Shown: positions 44,171-54,800, counted from the first letter of the stretch. The stretch is DNA of 64,000 nt from ELB16-189 sp964387475 (GCA_964387475.1 CAYLWU010000002.1:127033-191032), one strand, 5' to 3'. Numbers and translations: made by a program. The notes: generated by a model from the letters alone, not told the origin.

Positions 44171-44755
44171 TCAGGCAGTTTTAGTTGTCACTTTTTTTTT
44201 GGCGGGCAGCTCTAACGCCTCCAGTTGTTTAATCAGCATGGCGCGCGCGCGACTTAGCTGCGATTTGGACGTGTTTTCGCTAATGCCCAGCATGGCACCA
44301 ATTTCCTGATGATTATAACCCTCGATGGCGTAGAGGTTAAACACCATCCGGTAACCGGGTGGTAACTCGGCTACTAGTTGCAACAAGTCTTCGGCCTCCA
44401 GCACATCGTGCAGGCGTTGGTAGTCGGGCTCCGCGTGTGCCCACTCCAAATCGGTTTCCAGGTACATGTTGCGCGACCGCCGCAAGTGGGAGAGCGCCTC
44501 GTTAATGATTACCCGTTTCATCCAGCCTTCAAAGCTGCCATCGCCCTTGTACTGGTCCAGCTTGCTCAGGATTTTGGTGAATCCGGTAACGAGTACGTCT
44601 TCCGCCTCCATGCGATCTTTAATGTACCTGCAGCAAAGGCCAAACAGCCGCCCGGCATAGCGCTCGTACAACTGGCGCTGTGCCTGACCGTTGCCCGCAC
44701 GGCAACGCTCAATCAATTCAGTTTCCGGATCGCGGTAGAGGTGTACACCCATCAA
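44171..44755 (-). CDS. ECF-type RNA polymerase sigma factor
   Basis: 194 residues. Region 2 has LYERYAGRLFGLCCRYIKDRMEAEDVLVTGFTKILSKLDQYKGDG, and region 4 has ELPPGYRMVFNLYAIEGYNHQEIGAMLGISENTSKSQLSRARAML. The length and pattern are of the Bacteroidota sigma-70 ECF type. It directs transcription of an unknown regulon, perhaps including its own operon. An inverted repeat AACGGT-TCAG-ACCGTT (44783-44798) lies upstream of the start. It precedes the anti-sigma gene by 17 nt. Confidence 0.93.
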   Translation of the reverse strand: MMGVHLYRDPETELIERCRAGNGQAQRQLYERYAGRLFGLCCRYIKDRMEAEDVLVTGFTKILSKLDQYKGDGSFEGWMKRVIINEALSHLRRSRNMYLETDLEWAHAEPDYQRLHDVLEAEDLLQLVAELPPGYRMVFNLYAIEGYNHQEIGAMLGISENTSKSQLSRARAMLIKQLEALELPAKKKVTTKTA

Positions 44756-44861
44756 TTGGCCTTTTCAACAGTAAGATGTAGTAACGGTTCAGACCGTTGC
44801 ATGGTCGTAAAAAAAATAAAGATTGCCGCCCCGATTTCAGGCCAACGGTGCCCGCAGGGGC

Positions 44862-45974
44862 CTAGACTTTCAAAATCCAGTTTTTTTGGAACATCCACCG
44901 CAGCAGTAAACCAAATGCGGCCACCAAGGTGAGCGCAAAAAACAGCGACGCTACTTTTGCGGGGAGCCACGAGGCGTAAAGCGTTTCGTATAACCAACTC
45001 CAAAGCGAATAGTCGTTTCCGCCCGCCGTCCACTTTACGCGCAGCAATATTTTGGCCAGCAGGCCAGAGGCAACAAAAACAAAAATGGCGTTTACGCCAT
45101 ACCATTGAAATGGTGCGGACCATTTGCGCACGTGCAACCCCTCGATTAACCAATGGCAAAACCCAAAGCACAGCATCGCGAGCCCGGCGGTGTAGAGCAC
45201 GTAGCTGCTCGTCCAGAGTGCTTTGTTGATGGGAAAAATCAAACCCCACGCTAACCCGGCCACGGTAAGCGCACTGCCGGTCATGAACAGGAAAATGGTT
45301 TGGCGTTCCACGGTTTTGCCGGCACTGAAGAACTGACCCGCCAGTAGCCCTAACAGTCCGGTTGCTATTGCAGGCAGGGTGCTAAGAAGGCCTTCCGGAT
45401 CCCACGTTTTGCTTTGCGCCCAGAGGTGGCCATCGAGCACAAGGCGATCCAGCCATGCGGCCAGATTGGTTTCTTTGTCGAAGTTCGGGTCGCCCACACC
45501 CGGCACCGGCACCACGGTAAGCAGCAGGTAATAGACCACCAGCAGCAGGCTGGCAAGCCGCACTTGCTGAACGGTAGATAACAGGAAGTAACTCAACGAA
45601 CAGGCAAGAAATACCAGGCTGATGCGTTGCAATACGCCCGGAATCCGCACGGTAGAAAAATCGAATTTGGGGAACAAACTCAGCAGTAGGCCAAAGGCGA
45701 AAATCATGGCGGTGCGTTGCAGCAGCTTGCGTACCAACTTGCTGTTTAACCCACCGGCGCGCTTATTTTCATATGCCAGGTGGATGGAGAATCCCATGAT
45801 GAACAGGAAAAACGGAAAGATGAGATCCGTTGGTGTACAGCCGTGCCAGGGCGCGTGTAGTAAAGGCGGAAACACCGCGCTCCAGCTGCCCGGATTATTT
45901 ACCAGAATCATTGCGGCCACCGTAAGACCTCGAAAAACATCTACGGAATAGAGCCGGGGTTTGGGATCATTCAT
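44862..45974 (-). CDS. HGSNAT/DUF5009-type membrane acyltransferase
   Basis: 370 residues with about 10 transmembrane helices. The N-terminus RLYSVDVFRGLTVAAMILVNNPG and the following HAPWHGCTPTDLIFPFFLFIMG form the conserved signature of the heparan-alpha-glucosaminide N-acetyltransferase-like family. Such proteins move an acetyl group across the membrane to a sugar; which sugar is not known here. It starts 2 nt before the downstream CarboxypepD gene stop, so both are likely co-transcribed. Confidence 0.85.
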   Translation of the reverse strand: MNDPKPRLYSVDVFRGLTVAAMILVNNPGSWSAVFPPLLHAPWHGCTPTDLIFPFFLFIMGFSIHLAYENKRAGGLNSKLVRKLLQRTAMIFAFGLLLSLFPKFDFSTVRIPGVLQRISLVFLACSLSYFLLSTVQQVRLASLLLVVYYLLLTVVPVPGVGDPNFDKETNLAAWLDRLVLDGHLWAQSKTWDPEGLLSTLPAIATGLLGLLAGQFFSAGKTVERQTIFLFMTGSALTVAGLAWGLIFPINKALWTSSYVLYTAGLAMLCFGFCHWLIEGLHVRKWSAPFQWYGVNAIFVFVASGLLAKILLRVKWTAGGNDYSLWSWLYETLYASWLPAKVASLFFALTLVAAFGLLLRWMFQKNWILKV

Positions 45975-45976
45975 GC

Positions 45977-46405
45977 TTAAAAGGATGCGTTACGCGTGAT
46001 TTCGATTTTAACGTTGGAGAATGTTTTTGCCGTTACCGTTACCGGATGGATATTCATTTCTGCGTCCCACACGTTGGCGTAAAGTCCATCAGCTTCCTCA
46101 ACAAAAATTGAATAGCGGCCCGGTGGCAACGAAATACGAAAGCGGCCGTTGCGTTTGGAGCGCGTTTTCGCAATGCGTTCCGTTTTGAGATCAGAGAAAA
46201 GGCCGTCGCGCAGGGTTGTTTCTTGTTGATTTGTAAGCGCATACACCACTACGTTGCGCCTCGCGGGTTTTGCCTCGGGCCGTTTTTGGCCGGGGCCCGG
46301 CATCTGGTTGCCTTCCACTACAACTACCGAGCCGGTGATTCCTTGTTGAGCAGCAGCGAGGCAAGGGGCAATCAGCAATACGATCAGAAAAATACCACTA
46401 CGCAT
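45977..46405 (-). CDS. Secreted CarboxypepD-like regulatory domain protein
   Basis: 142 residues with a signal peptide (MRSGIFLIVLLIAPCLAAAQ). It has one beta-sandwich: GSVVVVEGNQMPGPGQKRPEAKPARRNVVVYAL, then RNGRFRISLPPGRYSIFVEEADGLYAN and an end VKIEITRN. This is the carboxypeptidase regulatory-like fold also used by TonB receptors and adhesins. It is coupled to the acyltransferase and MBL genes. No catalytic residues are seen. Confidence 0.75.
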   Translation of the reverse strand: MRSGIFLIVLLIAPCLAAAQQGITGSVVVVEGNQMPGPGQKRPEAKPARRNVVVYALTNQQETTLRDGLFSDLKTERIAKTRSKRNGRFRISLPPGRYSIFVEEADGLYANVWDAEMNIHPVTVTAKTFSNVKIEITRNASF

Positions 46406-46408
46406 ATC

Positions 46409-47812
46409 TTATATTCCTTTAAATAACTCGAACGACTCCAGGTAATAGGGGATGTAGGTGCGCCACCCGAGGCGGGAAGTGATTTCGGTTTGTAGTGCTT
46501 TTGCGCTTTCCACTTCGCCATGGGTAATGAACGTAAATTTTGGACTGCCCTGAAAAGCGGAGAGCCACCGCAATAACTCCGGCTGGTCGGCATGGGCCGA
46601 GAGGCCACTTACTTCGCGCACCTGGCACCGCACCGGCACGTCTTGCCCGAACATGCGAATGGTTTTTGCACCTTCCAGCAAATCGCGACCACGCGTACCT
46701 TCCGCCTGATAACCCACAAACAACACGGTATCGTCTGGCCGTTGAAGGCGGTGATAGAGGTGATGCAGAATCCGCCCGCCGGTGCTCATACCACTTGCCG
46801 AGATGATGATGATGGGCTTTTTGATTTCGTTAATTGCTTTTGAACTCTCCACGGTTTGGCAGAAGTGCATGTTTGCCGAATCGAACAAACTGATCAGCTG
46901 GCCGCGGGCCCGCTCCACCGAGATGTGATGATAACTCGCGTGGCTTTCGTACAAGTCGGTAACCTTAATGGCCATGGGGCTATCGATGTAGGTAGGCAAC
47001 GTGGGGATTTTGTTTTCTGCCTGCAGTTTATGCAGGTAATACAAAAGTGTTTGCGTACGCCCCAGCGCGAAGGCCGGAATAACCAACGCTCCGTTGCGTG
47101 CCACGGCTTCGTGTACGATGCGCGACAGATTTTCTTCTACATCCGCCACGGGATTCGTGCGGTTGCCGTAGGTACTTTCAACAACCAAAACATCCGCAGT
47201 TACAAGTTCGGCAGGCTCGCGCATGATGGGGTCGTTGTATCGGCCGAGATCGCCTGAGAAAACAATTTTCTTTGTTTGTGTTGATCCGGCAAGCGTGAGT
47301 TCAAGGGAAGCCGCACCCAAAATGTGCCCGGCGTAATGAAATGTAAGTGAGAGGCCCGCGGTACATGAAATACTCTTTTGCAGCGGATAGCCCTCCACGA
47401 AATCGAGCACCCGTTTGGCATCCTGTTCCGTAAAGAGTGGCTCTGGTTTGCTGTGTTTGGAATACCCCTGCTTGAAGGCAAAGAGTGCCTCCTCTTCTTG
47501 CAGCTTGGCGGCATCCAGCAGCATGATTTTCATGAGATCGCGTGTGGCGTCTGTACACAAAATGCGACCCTTAAAACCTTCCTTAATTAATCGAGGCAAA
47601 AACCCGATGTGGTCGATGTGCCCGTGCGTGATCAGCACAAAGTCGATTTCTTCCGCGGCAACCGGCAAGGGGTACCAGTTTCGTAACCGCAGTTCTTTTT
47701 TTCCCTGGAAAAGCCCACAATCAATGAGCACTTTTTTCTGGTCAATCTCCAGCAGATACTTTGATCCGGTAACGCTTTGCGCCCCGCCCAAAAATTTCAA
47801 CACCACATCCAT
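46409..47812 (-). CDS. Beta-CASP metallo-beta-lactamase-fold hydrolase
   Basis: 467 residues. Metallo-beta-lactamase motifs: HGHIDHIG (motif 2), HYAGHILGAASLEL (motif 3), FSGDLGRYND (motif 4), with a beta-CASP domain (about 210-400) and the final RMM segment VSGLSAHADQPELLRW and THGE. Members act as RNases or RNA/DNA-processing hydrolases (YSH1-like). It is not RNase J, which is longer and has a different middle. The target RNA is unknown. Confidence 0.92.
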   Translation of the reverse strand: MDVVLKFLGGAQSVTGSKYLLEIDQKKVLIDCGLFQGKKELRLRNWYPLPVAAEEIDFVLITHGHIDHIGFLPRLIKEGFKGRILCTDATRDLMKIMLLDAAKLQEEEALFAFKQGYSKHSKPEPLFTEQDAKRVLDFVEGYPLQKSISCTAGLSLTFHYAGHILGAASLELTLAGSTQTKKIVFSGDLGRYNDPIMREPAELVTADVLVVESTYGNRTNPVADVEENLSRIVHEAVARNGALVIPAFALGRTQTLLYYLHKLQAENKIPTLPTYIDSPMAIKVTDLYESHASYHHISVERARGQLISLFDSANMHFCQTVESSKAINEIKKPIIIISASGMSTGGRILHHLYHRLQRPDDTVLFVGYQAEGTRGRDLLEGAKTIRMFGQDVPVRCQVREVSGLSAHADQPELLRWLSAFQGSPKFTFITHGEVESAKALQTEITSRLGWRTYIPYYLESFELFKGI

Positions 47813-47869
47813 GCTCGGAAGGTAGTAAAGCGCTGCCAGAGTTGGAAGTGTTGCCGGTATGGGCGGAAA

Positions 47870-48742
47870 TTACTTTTTAATTGCCAGGCACTCCAGATAA
47901 ATCGAGGGCGTAAGCGCTTCGGGCGTGAGTTGCACCACTTCGTTTGGTTTCTCTCTTCGGTAGTGCAGCCCCTCGTAGCGGCCAAGCGAGAGCGTGAACA
48001 TGTAACTGCCGCCCTCATCCAGCGAGCGCGGTTTGGCCCAGGCATCCAACCATTCAATGGCCACGACCAGGTCTTTTTTATCAAACACCAACGCCTCCGG
48101 CAGTGGTACAGCCACCCAGCCCTTGCGTTGCCGAGTGGTAAGAAATACATTGGTTTGTTGCCCCGCAAGCGGAACGATGCCGGTGCCTTGCACGTGGAAG
48201 AAATTGATCCGCAGGCGTACGCTATCAAATTCATTCTCGTGCAAATGAAAAAACACGGTGTTGATTTTTACCGGGATTTCCGGTGGTGGAATTTGCAGGC
48301 CTACGGCCCGCCCGGCTGCGCTGGTAAAATCGCCCCAACCTGTGTGGCGGCTTGATCGTGAATCGTTTCCGAGAATGATTTTCTCCTGTTTGCTCAGAAT
48401 AACTACTTCCGCTAACTCTTTCGAGGTGGGGGTGAGATAGAAGACGTGGTTTTTTTCAGCCGCCAGAGAATGAAGGGCAAATGCCCTCGATTGATAACCC
48501 ACATAACTAATCACCACGGAGTCGTTGGCAGTGGCTTTGGAAAAATCAATCGCGAAAGCACCAGTGGCATCGGTAATACCCCCGACGCTCTTGCCGCGCA
48601 CACCCAGATTTGCGTAGGGTAGGGGCTGTCGGGTTTGCGCATCAAACACTTTTCCGCGCAGCATTTGCGCATGTGTGCTGAACGCGAACCCGATTAGCGC
48701 CAGGATCGTGCTGTAAGCAATGGCTTTTGTGTGCCTGCGCAT
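47870..48742 (-). CDS. Secreted protein with CarboxypepD-like N-terminal domain
   Basis: 290 residues with a signal peptide (MRRHTKAIAYSTILALIGFAFSTHA). The domain GKVFDAQTRQPLPYANLGVRGKSVGGITDATGAFAIDF is the CarboxypepD_reg_like/TonB-N type (residues 28-110). The remaining part is beta-rich (LTPTSKELAEVVILSKQEKIILGND) and of unknown function. It sits 4 nt after the PspC protein gene and probably belongs to that operon. Confidence 0.75.
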   Translation of the reverse strand: MRRHTKAIAYSTILALIGFAFSTHAQMLRGKVFDAQTRQPLPYANLGVRGKSVGGITDATGAFAIDFSKATANDSVVISYVGYQSRAFALHSLAAEKNHVFYLTPTSKELAEVVILSKQEKIILGNDSRSSRHTGWGDFTSAAGRAVGLQIPPPEIPVKINTVFFHLHENEFDSVRLRINFFHVQGTGIVPLAGQQTNVFLTTRQRKGWVAVPLPEALVFDKKDLVVAIEWLDAWAKPRSLDEGGSYMFTLSLGRYEGLHYRREKPNEVVQLTPEALTPSIYLECLAIKK

Positions 48743-48745
48743 GGG

Positions 48746-51190
48746 TTATCGTTCAATTACCTGTGCTCCGCCTTTTGTAGAAACACTGCTGGCAATGCCT
48801 TTTGTGATCTCTACCGACTCGGTAGCAAACACTTTTGCACTTGAAGCGCCGTGCGCCTCGATGAGTGCTTTTTTTACTTCAAAGCCAAAGGCTTTTAGCG
48901 AGGAGGCGCCGGTTACATCGGCTTCCATAAACTCGCCACTGCCGTTCACGTCTGCACTGGATGCGCCGGAAATCTCCAGCGTTAGGTTCTGCGCGTTGAA
49001 GTTTCCTTTCAGCGCCACTGCCCCGGCAAGTTCAATGTCCAGTTCGTCTTCTTTAAACCCGTTGATCTGCGCATCGCCCGCACCCGTCATTTCAAAGTCA
49101 TGCAAGTTGGGCAAGGTAATGTAGATTTGAACCCGCTCGGCATCGTCTGCATACCCTTTCCAGAAAAGCCGCCGGCCATCATCGTAATCCACAATCAACG
49201 TCTGGCCTACTACCGAAATGTCGTAGCGCTTGCGCAGGGCTTCGGGGCCTTCCAGCTTCACCGCAAAGTTTTTCCCTTGCTCAACCCGAACTTCGGCCAG
49301 CCCGCGGATGTCGATCGCATCAAAGCCTTCTAATCCCAGTTCATTATTGATGGATGCATTTGGCGCACGTTCAAGCTGCTCGGGTTCCTCTGAAGGTGGC
49401 TCAGTCGGTTCGGGTTCGGCTGGGCAGCTTGCGCAGATGAGCTGCCCATCTTCAAACCGGAAGGTTAACGTTTCGGAATTCACACGGATGTCGGACCGCC
49501 AGCGGTAGTTTGAATTGGTGATGATGCGCCACAATGCCGGTTCGATCACGAAGGCCGCGGTGGTGGGCAGGTACACGTCAACATCCAGACGCTGGGCGTG
49601 AAATTTTACCGAGTCGGCAAACTGAATGTTGCTATCGAACGTAAACACACTGTCTTGCTGCGCAACCTGGTACGTTACGGTCTGTGCATTTTCAATCGCG
49701 TTCTTTTTGGTTCGGCCTTGCGCACGGAACCGCTTCACCACACGTACCGTGTTGGCGTCATGCGGGCGCAGCGAAAGGTCAGTCACTTCGTAGTCATCCA
49801 ATCCTACTTCCTTAATTTTTAACACAACCGTTTTTGAGTTTACGGCAAATGTTTCTTCGGTTTTGAATTCCGATTCTTCTTTAAGACTGTACACAATGGG
49901 CGGAATGGCGATGGCCAGATAACCCACGGTGAGGAAGAAGGCCACAAATAACGACCAACCTACGTACGAGTTGAATACGATTCTCCGAACGATAATGGAT
50001 ATACCCAACAGCGCCATAAACACGAAGGGAATTAAAGTCGCGATGAAGCTGGCACCCAGTATCCAACCTGAAAATGTATTGCGAAATGCGTGTAATGGAA
50101 TGTTAGGGGCGCGCACTTGCCAATCTTGCACCAACGTCCAATCCGGCAGGCCGAGAACGCCAAGCGTCATGCCAAAAGCGACAACCAACGAAAAAATGGT
50201 GAGCACCGCAATGGCTGCAATCAATACACCAATGGCAATGCGCATCACATCTACAGAGGTTTTGAACACCGGCCCAAGAAATTGGGCAAGGCCATTAATG
50301 AGCGTGGCCAGCAGCCGGAACGGGAACAGGAGTATTTTGGCCAAACCGCTTTCTTCCTGGCCTTCCTTTTCGTTGATGCCTTTTTTGATAGATGTTTCGA
50401 TGTTCGAAAGCGTTACCGGCTCTCCCTGCATTTCCATTTTCTCTGTAATGCTTTTTGCCTCTGGCAAACTCAGCCAGAGGATGATGTAGACAATAATACC
50501 GGCGCCCCCGAAGATGGCAAACACGATAAACAGCACCCGGATTAGCGTGGCGTCGGTGCCAAAGAAGGCCGCCACACCTGAGGCCACGCCGCCCAGCACT
50601 TTGTTGCCGGAGTCGCGGTACATTTTTCGCACAGAAGGCTCGTCTTCGAGGGAATTGGATGCCGGCAGTAAAATCCAGAATACAACGTAGGGTAAAATGC
50701 CCACTCCATACGTGCCAATGGCAAGCAGGGCAAGAATCAACCGCGGCCACACGGGATCGATCTTAAAGTAGTTGCCAAGACCGGCACCAATTCCACCCAA
50801 AATCTTCCGCTTTTCATCGCGGTAAAGTTTGCGGGAGGTATAACGTGGCGCTTCCTGTTGCTGCTGTGGTTCGGGCTTACGTGGCGCGCTGGCCCCCGTA
50901 TCGCCCAGTGGCACTTCCTGCGCTTCGGCTGCTTTAAAGTCGTTTACATTTCCCATTGTGGCCTGCAGGTTATCCACATCTTCCGCGGTAATTACCTGCT
51001 TGCCTTCATTGAGTTTGGAGAGGAACAATTCGGCAATCCGGCTTTCGATGTCGGCCAGAATTTCGCTGCTGTCTTCAAACGTGCCGAAGTAAGAATGGAT
51101 GGAGTCAAGGTATCGCTTCAGGCTGTCGTAGCCATCTTCCTCAATGTGAAAGATAATGCCGCTAATGTTGATGCTGATGTTCTTTTTCAT
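48746..51190 (-). CDS. PspC-domain protein with a C-terminal GIN (DUF2807) domain
   Basis: 814 residues. An N-terminal helical segment (1-90, resembling the start of PadR-linked regulators) is followed by two PspC domains (about 115-175 and 185-245), each with an RKLYRDEKRKILGGIGAGLG or RKMYRDSGNKVLGGVASGVA motif and a transmembrane pair. Several more helices lie in 280-470. The C-terminal part (about 600-814) is a beta-helix head-GIN domain (GLAEVRVEQGKNFAVKLEG). PspC proteins sense or modulate envelope stress. It is coupled to the PadR gene upstream. Confidence 0.88.
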   Translation of the reverse strand: MKKNISINISGIIFHIEEDGYDSLKRYLDSIHSYFGTFEDSSEILADIESRIAELFLSKLNEGKQVITAEDVDNLQATMGNVNDFKAAEAQEVPLGDTGASAPRKPEPQQQQEAPRYTSRKLYRDEKRKILGGIGAGLGNYFKIDPVWPRLILALLAIGTYGVGILPYVVFWILLPASNSLEDEPSVRKMYRDSGNKVLGGVASGVAAFFGTDATLIRVLFIVFAIFGGAGIIVYIILWLSLPEAKSITEKMEMQGEPVTLSNIETSIKKGINEKEGQEESGLAKILLFPFRLLATLINGLAQFLGPVFKTSVDVMRIAIGVLIAAIAVLTIFSLVVAFGMTLGVLGLPDWTLVQDWQVRAPNIPLHAFRNTFSGWILGASFIATLIPFVFMALLGISIIVRRIVFNSYVGWSLFVAFFLTVGYLAIAIPPIVYSLKEESEFKTEETFAVNSKTVVLKIKEVGLDDYEVTDLSLRPHDANTVRVVKRFRAQGRTKKNAIENAQTVTYQVAQQDSVFTFDSNIQFADSVKFHAQRLDVDVYLPTTAAFVIEPALWRIITNSNYRWRSDIRVNSETLTFRFEDGQLICASCPAEPEPTEPPSEEPEQLERAPNASINNELGLEGFDAIDIRGLAEVRVEQGKNFAVKLEGPEALRKRYDISVVGQTLIVDYDDGRRLFWKGYADDAERVQIYITLPNLHDFEMTGAGDAQINGFKEDELDIELAGAVALKGNFNAQNLTLEISGASSADVNGSGEFMEADVTGASSLKAFGFEVKKALIEAHGASSAKVFATESVEITKGIASSVSTKGGAQVIER

Positions 51191-51208
51191 ATCGAACGGG
51201 CTGTCGGG

Positions 51209-51565
51209 TTAAGAAACGGGAGTTATGGTTTGGGTTCGCGCGGTAATCATGTGGGTAGAGTGGGTCAGCTCATTCCACGTTTCGGTAAGGCCGCGTAAAA
51301 ACTGCACGCCTTCGTCCGTTAGTGTAAAGTACTTACGTGGTGGGCCCGATTTTGATTCCACCCATTTATAATCGACCAGGCCCGCATTTTTCAATCGGGT
51401 AAGCAAGGGGTAGAGCGTGCCTTCCACCACAATCATCTTGGCGTTGGTAAGTTCCTCCAACATATCCGAGGCGTACACTTCCCCCCGTGAGATGATGTGC
51501 AGAATGCAATACTCCAGAATGCCCTTGCGCATTTGTATTTGCGTGTTTTCGAGGTTCATAATCAT
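51209..51565 (-). CDS. PadR-family transcriptional regulator
   Basis: 118 residues. Winged helix-turn-helix: ILEYCILHIISRGEVYASDMLEELTNAKMIVVEGTLYPLLTRLKNAGLVDYKWVESKSGPPRKYFTLTD in parts. The short C-terminal helix is typical of small PadR proteins. The ORF allows starts at 51565 or 51559. It precedes the PspC gene by 18 nt. PadR-PspC pairs are frequent in Bacteroidota; regulation of the neighbour is likely. GTAC iterons lie upstream. Confidence 0.92.
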   Translation of the reverse strand: MIMNLENTQIQMRKGILEYCILHIISRGEVYASDMLEELTNAKMIVVEGTLYPLLTRLKNAGLVDYKWVESKSGPPRKYFTLTDEGVQFLRGLTETWNELTHSTHMITARTQTITPVS

Positions 51566-51896
51566 TCAGGTATTTGCACCTAAGGTACTAATACGGGCAA
51601 AGTACCATGTATGGCCAAGTACTATATAAAAATTTTGACCTTTTTTTGTAACAGCTTGATTTACAGTATCTATTTTTTCGATTACTGATTTTATCCCATA
51701 AACAAAGGCAAGAACTACCGGCACCCTCTTATCAAATCCAGGTTTTGAACTGTTGATTTTGATGGTTCACTGGTTGGTTTCCGATGAGTTACAAAATGTA
51801 TTTTCTGGCAAGCTGGTTTCCGTTTTGCAAAAGCAGGTATTCAATGCAGTTCCCGAGGCATCCATTAACTTTGAGGTCTATTTTTTTGTGATTTGC
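51566..51896. promoter_or_regulatory. Divergent control region between padR and the C25 peptidase, with three GTAC iterons
   Basis: Three 9-mers of form AANGTACYA have GTAC at 51585-51588, 51602-51605 and 51619-51622, an exact 17-bp spacing, just upstream of padR. Between the last two is a CCAT-GT-ATGG palindrome (51605-51614). These are candidate PadR operators. A/T-rich DNA follows to the C25 start; a clear promoter for that gene is not identified (TATTTTTT near 51670 is the best -7 candidate). Confidence 0.5.
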
Positions 51897-54800
51897 ATGA
51901 AACGGAGTTGGGTGGGTTGCGTGTTGGGGCTGCTGATCGGGTACACTCCGGCCTTGGGGCAGTCGCCTCAGAGTTGGATTAACTTTTCTCAAACATATTA
52001 TAAGCTCTCCACCGCCCAGGATGCCATCTACCGGGTTACCTACAACGATTTGCTTGCTGCCGGTGTGCCGGTAAATGCAATTGATCCGCGCGTGATCCAG
52101 GTATTTCATCGCGGTAGCGAGCAAGCCATTTTGTTTCAACATGCGCAAACGCCGCCGGATGGCAAGTTTGACAGCAATGAATTTTTTGAATTCTACGGCC
52201 GCAGAAACGATGGCACACGCGATGGTGCCCTGTACAAGCCGGCAACGCTGCAGCCGCATAAACTATATAATCTGTTTTCTGATACCACCGCGTTTTTTCT
52301 TACCTGGAATTTGCTGCCGGTGCAAGGCAAGCGCATGAGCACGTACAGCGAGGTAAACACCAGCGCATTGGTGGCCGAGCCATTTCAGCGTTCGGAAGCC
52401 GTGCAGGTGCAAACCTCCGACTATTCGGGTGGCGTTACGGTGGCCGATGTTTTACAATACACCCATTTCGATCAGGGCGAAGGCTGGACGGGCCCTATCA
52501 TTTGTGTGGGCAATGCCGGCTGCACGGGTTTTCAGGATTTCACTTTCACCTTGCCGCGTTTGGTAACGTCGGCTACGCCACCGGTGCTGGAAGTGCAATT
52601 GAACGGTCGTGACGATCTGCCGCACGAGGTGGAGATTTTGGTGGGCGCCAACTCGGGTAGCCTGCGCGTGGCCGAGACGGTAAACTTCACCGACTATGAA
52701 ACACCAACGGTTACCTTGCCTTTGCTCTGGTCAGACATTGCTGCTACTGAACTGGTGGTTCGCATCAAGGTAAATGGGGTGGGCGGTGGCCGCGATCGGA
52801 TCAGCGCATCCTATCTTAAAGTTACCTACCCGCAGTCGTTTGATATCGCGGGAGCTTCGGAGAAGTCTTTTTCGTTAGCCGAAAATGCCGCTAACCGATC
52901 GTACATCGAACTTCAAAATACACCGGCGGGTACGCGCCTGTGGGACATCACTTCGCCCGATGAGCCCATTCTGGTGGGCGGCCAGTTCACCGGCGGTGTG
53001 CAGCGTTACATCGTGCGCAACACCGCGCAGGTGCGCAAGTTGTGGGCGGCCAGCGCTTTTCGCACGCCTGTCATTCGCAAAGTGTCGTTCCGGCCCATCC
53101 TTCCGCAGCAGGCCAATTACCTGGTGGTTAGCCACGCCGCGTTGCGTAAACCGGCCGGTGGTTTTTCCGACCCCGTTGCGGCCTACGCGGGTTTTCGGGC
53201 CTCCGCAGCCGGTGGCGGTTACGATACCCTTACGGTGAATGTTGATCTGCTTTATAACCAATTTAACTATGGTGAGATCTCGCCAGTGGCAATCTATGAG
53301 TTCATGAAGTTTATGGTGGCGGGCCAACCCAAGTACTTGTTTTTAGTTGGCAAAGGCCGCGAGGTGTACGAAGGTTTTTACCGCAAGACGACAGTGCCCA
53401 CCGGCGAGTTGCGTTGTCTCGTTCCGCCTGCCGGTACTCCCGTGGCAGACATGGCATTTACGGCTGGGTTGCTGGGCACCACGTTCGATCCGGCGGTACC
53501 CACCGGCCGATTGTCCGCCTCAACGCCGCAACAAGTAGTAAACTATTTGAACAAAGTGCGCGAGTTCGAGACAGGCAATGTAGGCGATGCGTGGCGGAAA
53601 CGCGGCTTGCACCTGAGTGGCGGTACGTTTCAAAGCGAGTTAACGCAGTTCCGGATTTTTGTAGACGAGTTTAAGCGTGTTGCGCAAGACCGATTCTGGG
53701 GTGCTACCGTGGCTACCATCAGCAAACGCGATCCCAAGCCGGTGGAGTTCATCAATATTTCGCGGCAGGTGAACGATGGTATCAACCTCGTTACGTTTTT
53801 TGGGCATTCGTCTTCCAATGCCACTGACATTGATATTGGGTTTGTAACCGATCCGTTACTGGGGTACAACAATCCGGGGCGCTACCCGGTGTTTCTGGTG
53901 AACGGGTGTAATGCCGGCTCATTCTTTTTTGGTTGGAATAATTTTGGCGAAGACTGGATGCTGGCGCCCAACCGCGGTGCGCGGGCGTTTATTGCACATA
54001 GTTCTTTTGGCTTTTCGGGCGGCCTGCGTGGCTACAGTAATTTGTTTTATCAGATTGGCTTTGCCGATTCCACTTTTGTTGGCCGCGGGGTAGGCGATGT
54101 GCAGCGCGAGGTGGCACGCCAGTATTTGCAGCAGTTTGGCACCTCGCTGGTAAATGCCACCCAAGTGCAACAAATGTTCTTGTTGGGCGATCCGGCAGTA
54201 AAGTTGGTGGGGGCCACAAAGCCCGATTTGTGTGTTACCGATCAAGACGTGTCGCTGCAGTCATTGGATGGGCGCCTGGTTACCGCGCAGTCGGATTCTT
54301 TTGCGATTCGGGTTATTGTGCGTAATACCGGCTTAGTGCGGAGCGATTCCGTTCGCATTAAAGTAACGCGTACCTCCCCCACATCACAGAGAGTATATCT
54401 TCAAAAGTTTCCGCCCATTTTCAATCAAGACACGCTGCTGGTTAGGCTCACCAACCAATCGCGCCAAGATGCTGGTAGTAATCAATTTTTAATTGATGTG
54501 GATGACAATAACCGGTGGTCGGAATCCGATGAGGCGAATAATCGCGCCACGTTCAATGCACTTATCCCGCTCAATGGCACTCAAAATCTGTATCCGATAA
54601 ATTATGCTGTGGTCGCTTCAGGTTCGGTACAGTTGGTTTGGCAAAACGCCAATCTGGCAACCGATACCGAACGAGATTACATCTTGGAGATTGATACCAC
54701 CATTACGTTTTCCAGTCCGTTTCAAATCCGCCGCACGGTGCGCGGTAAAGTGTTGTTGCGCAGCAACCTTTCGCTGCTTGCCAAGGATACTGTTACGTAT

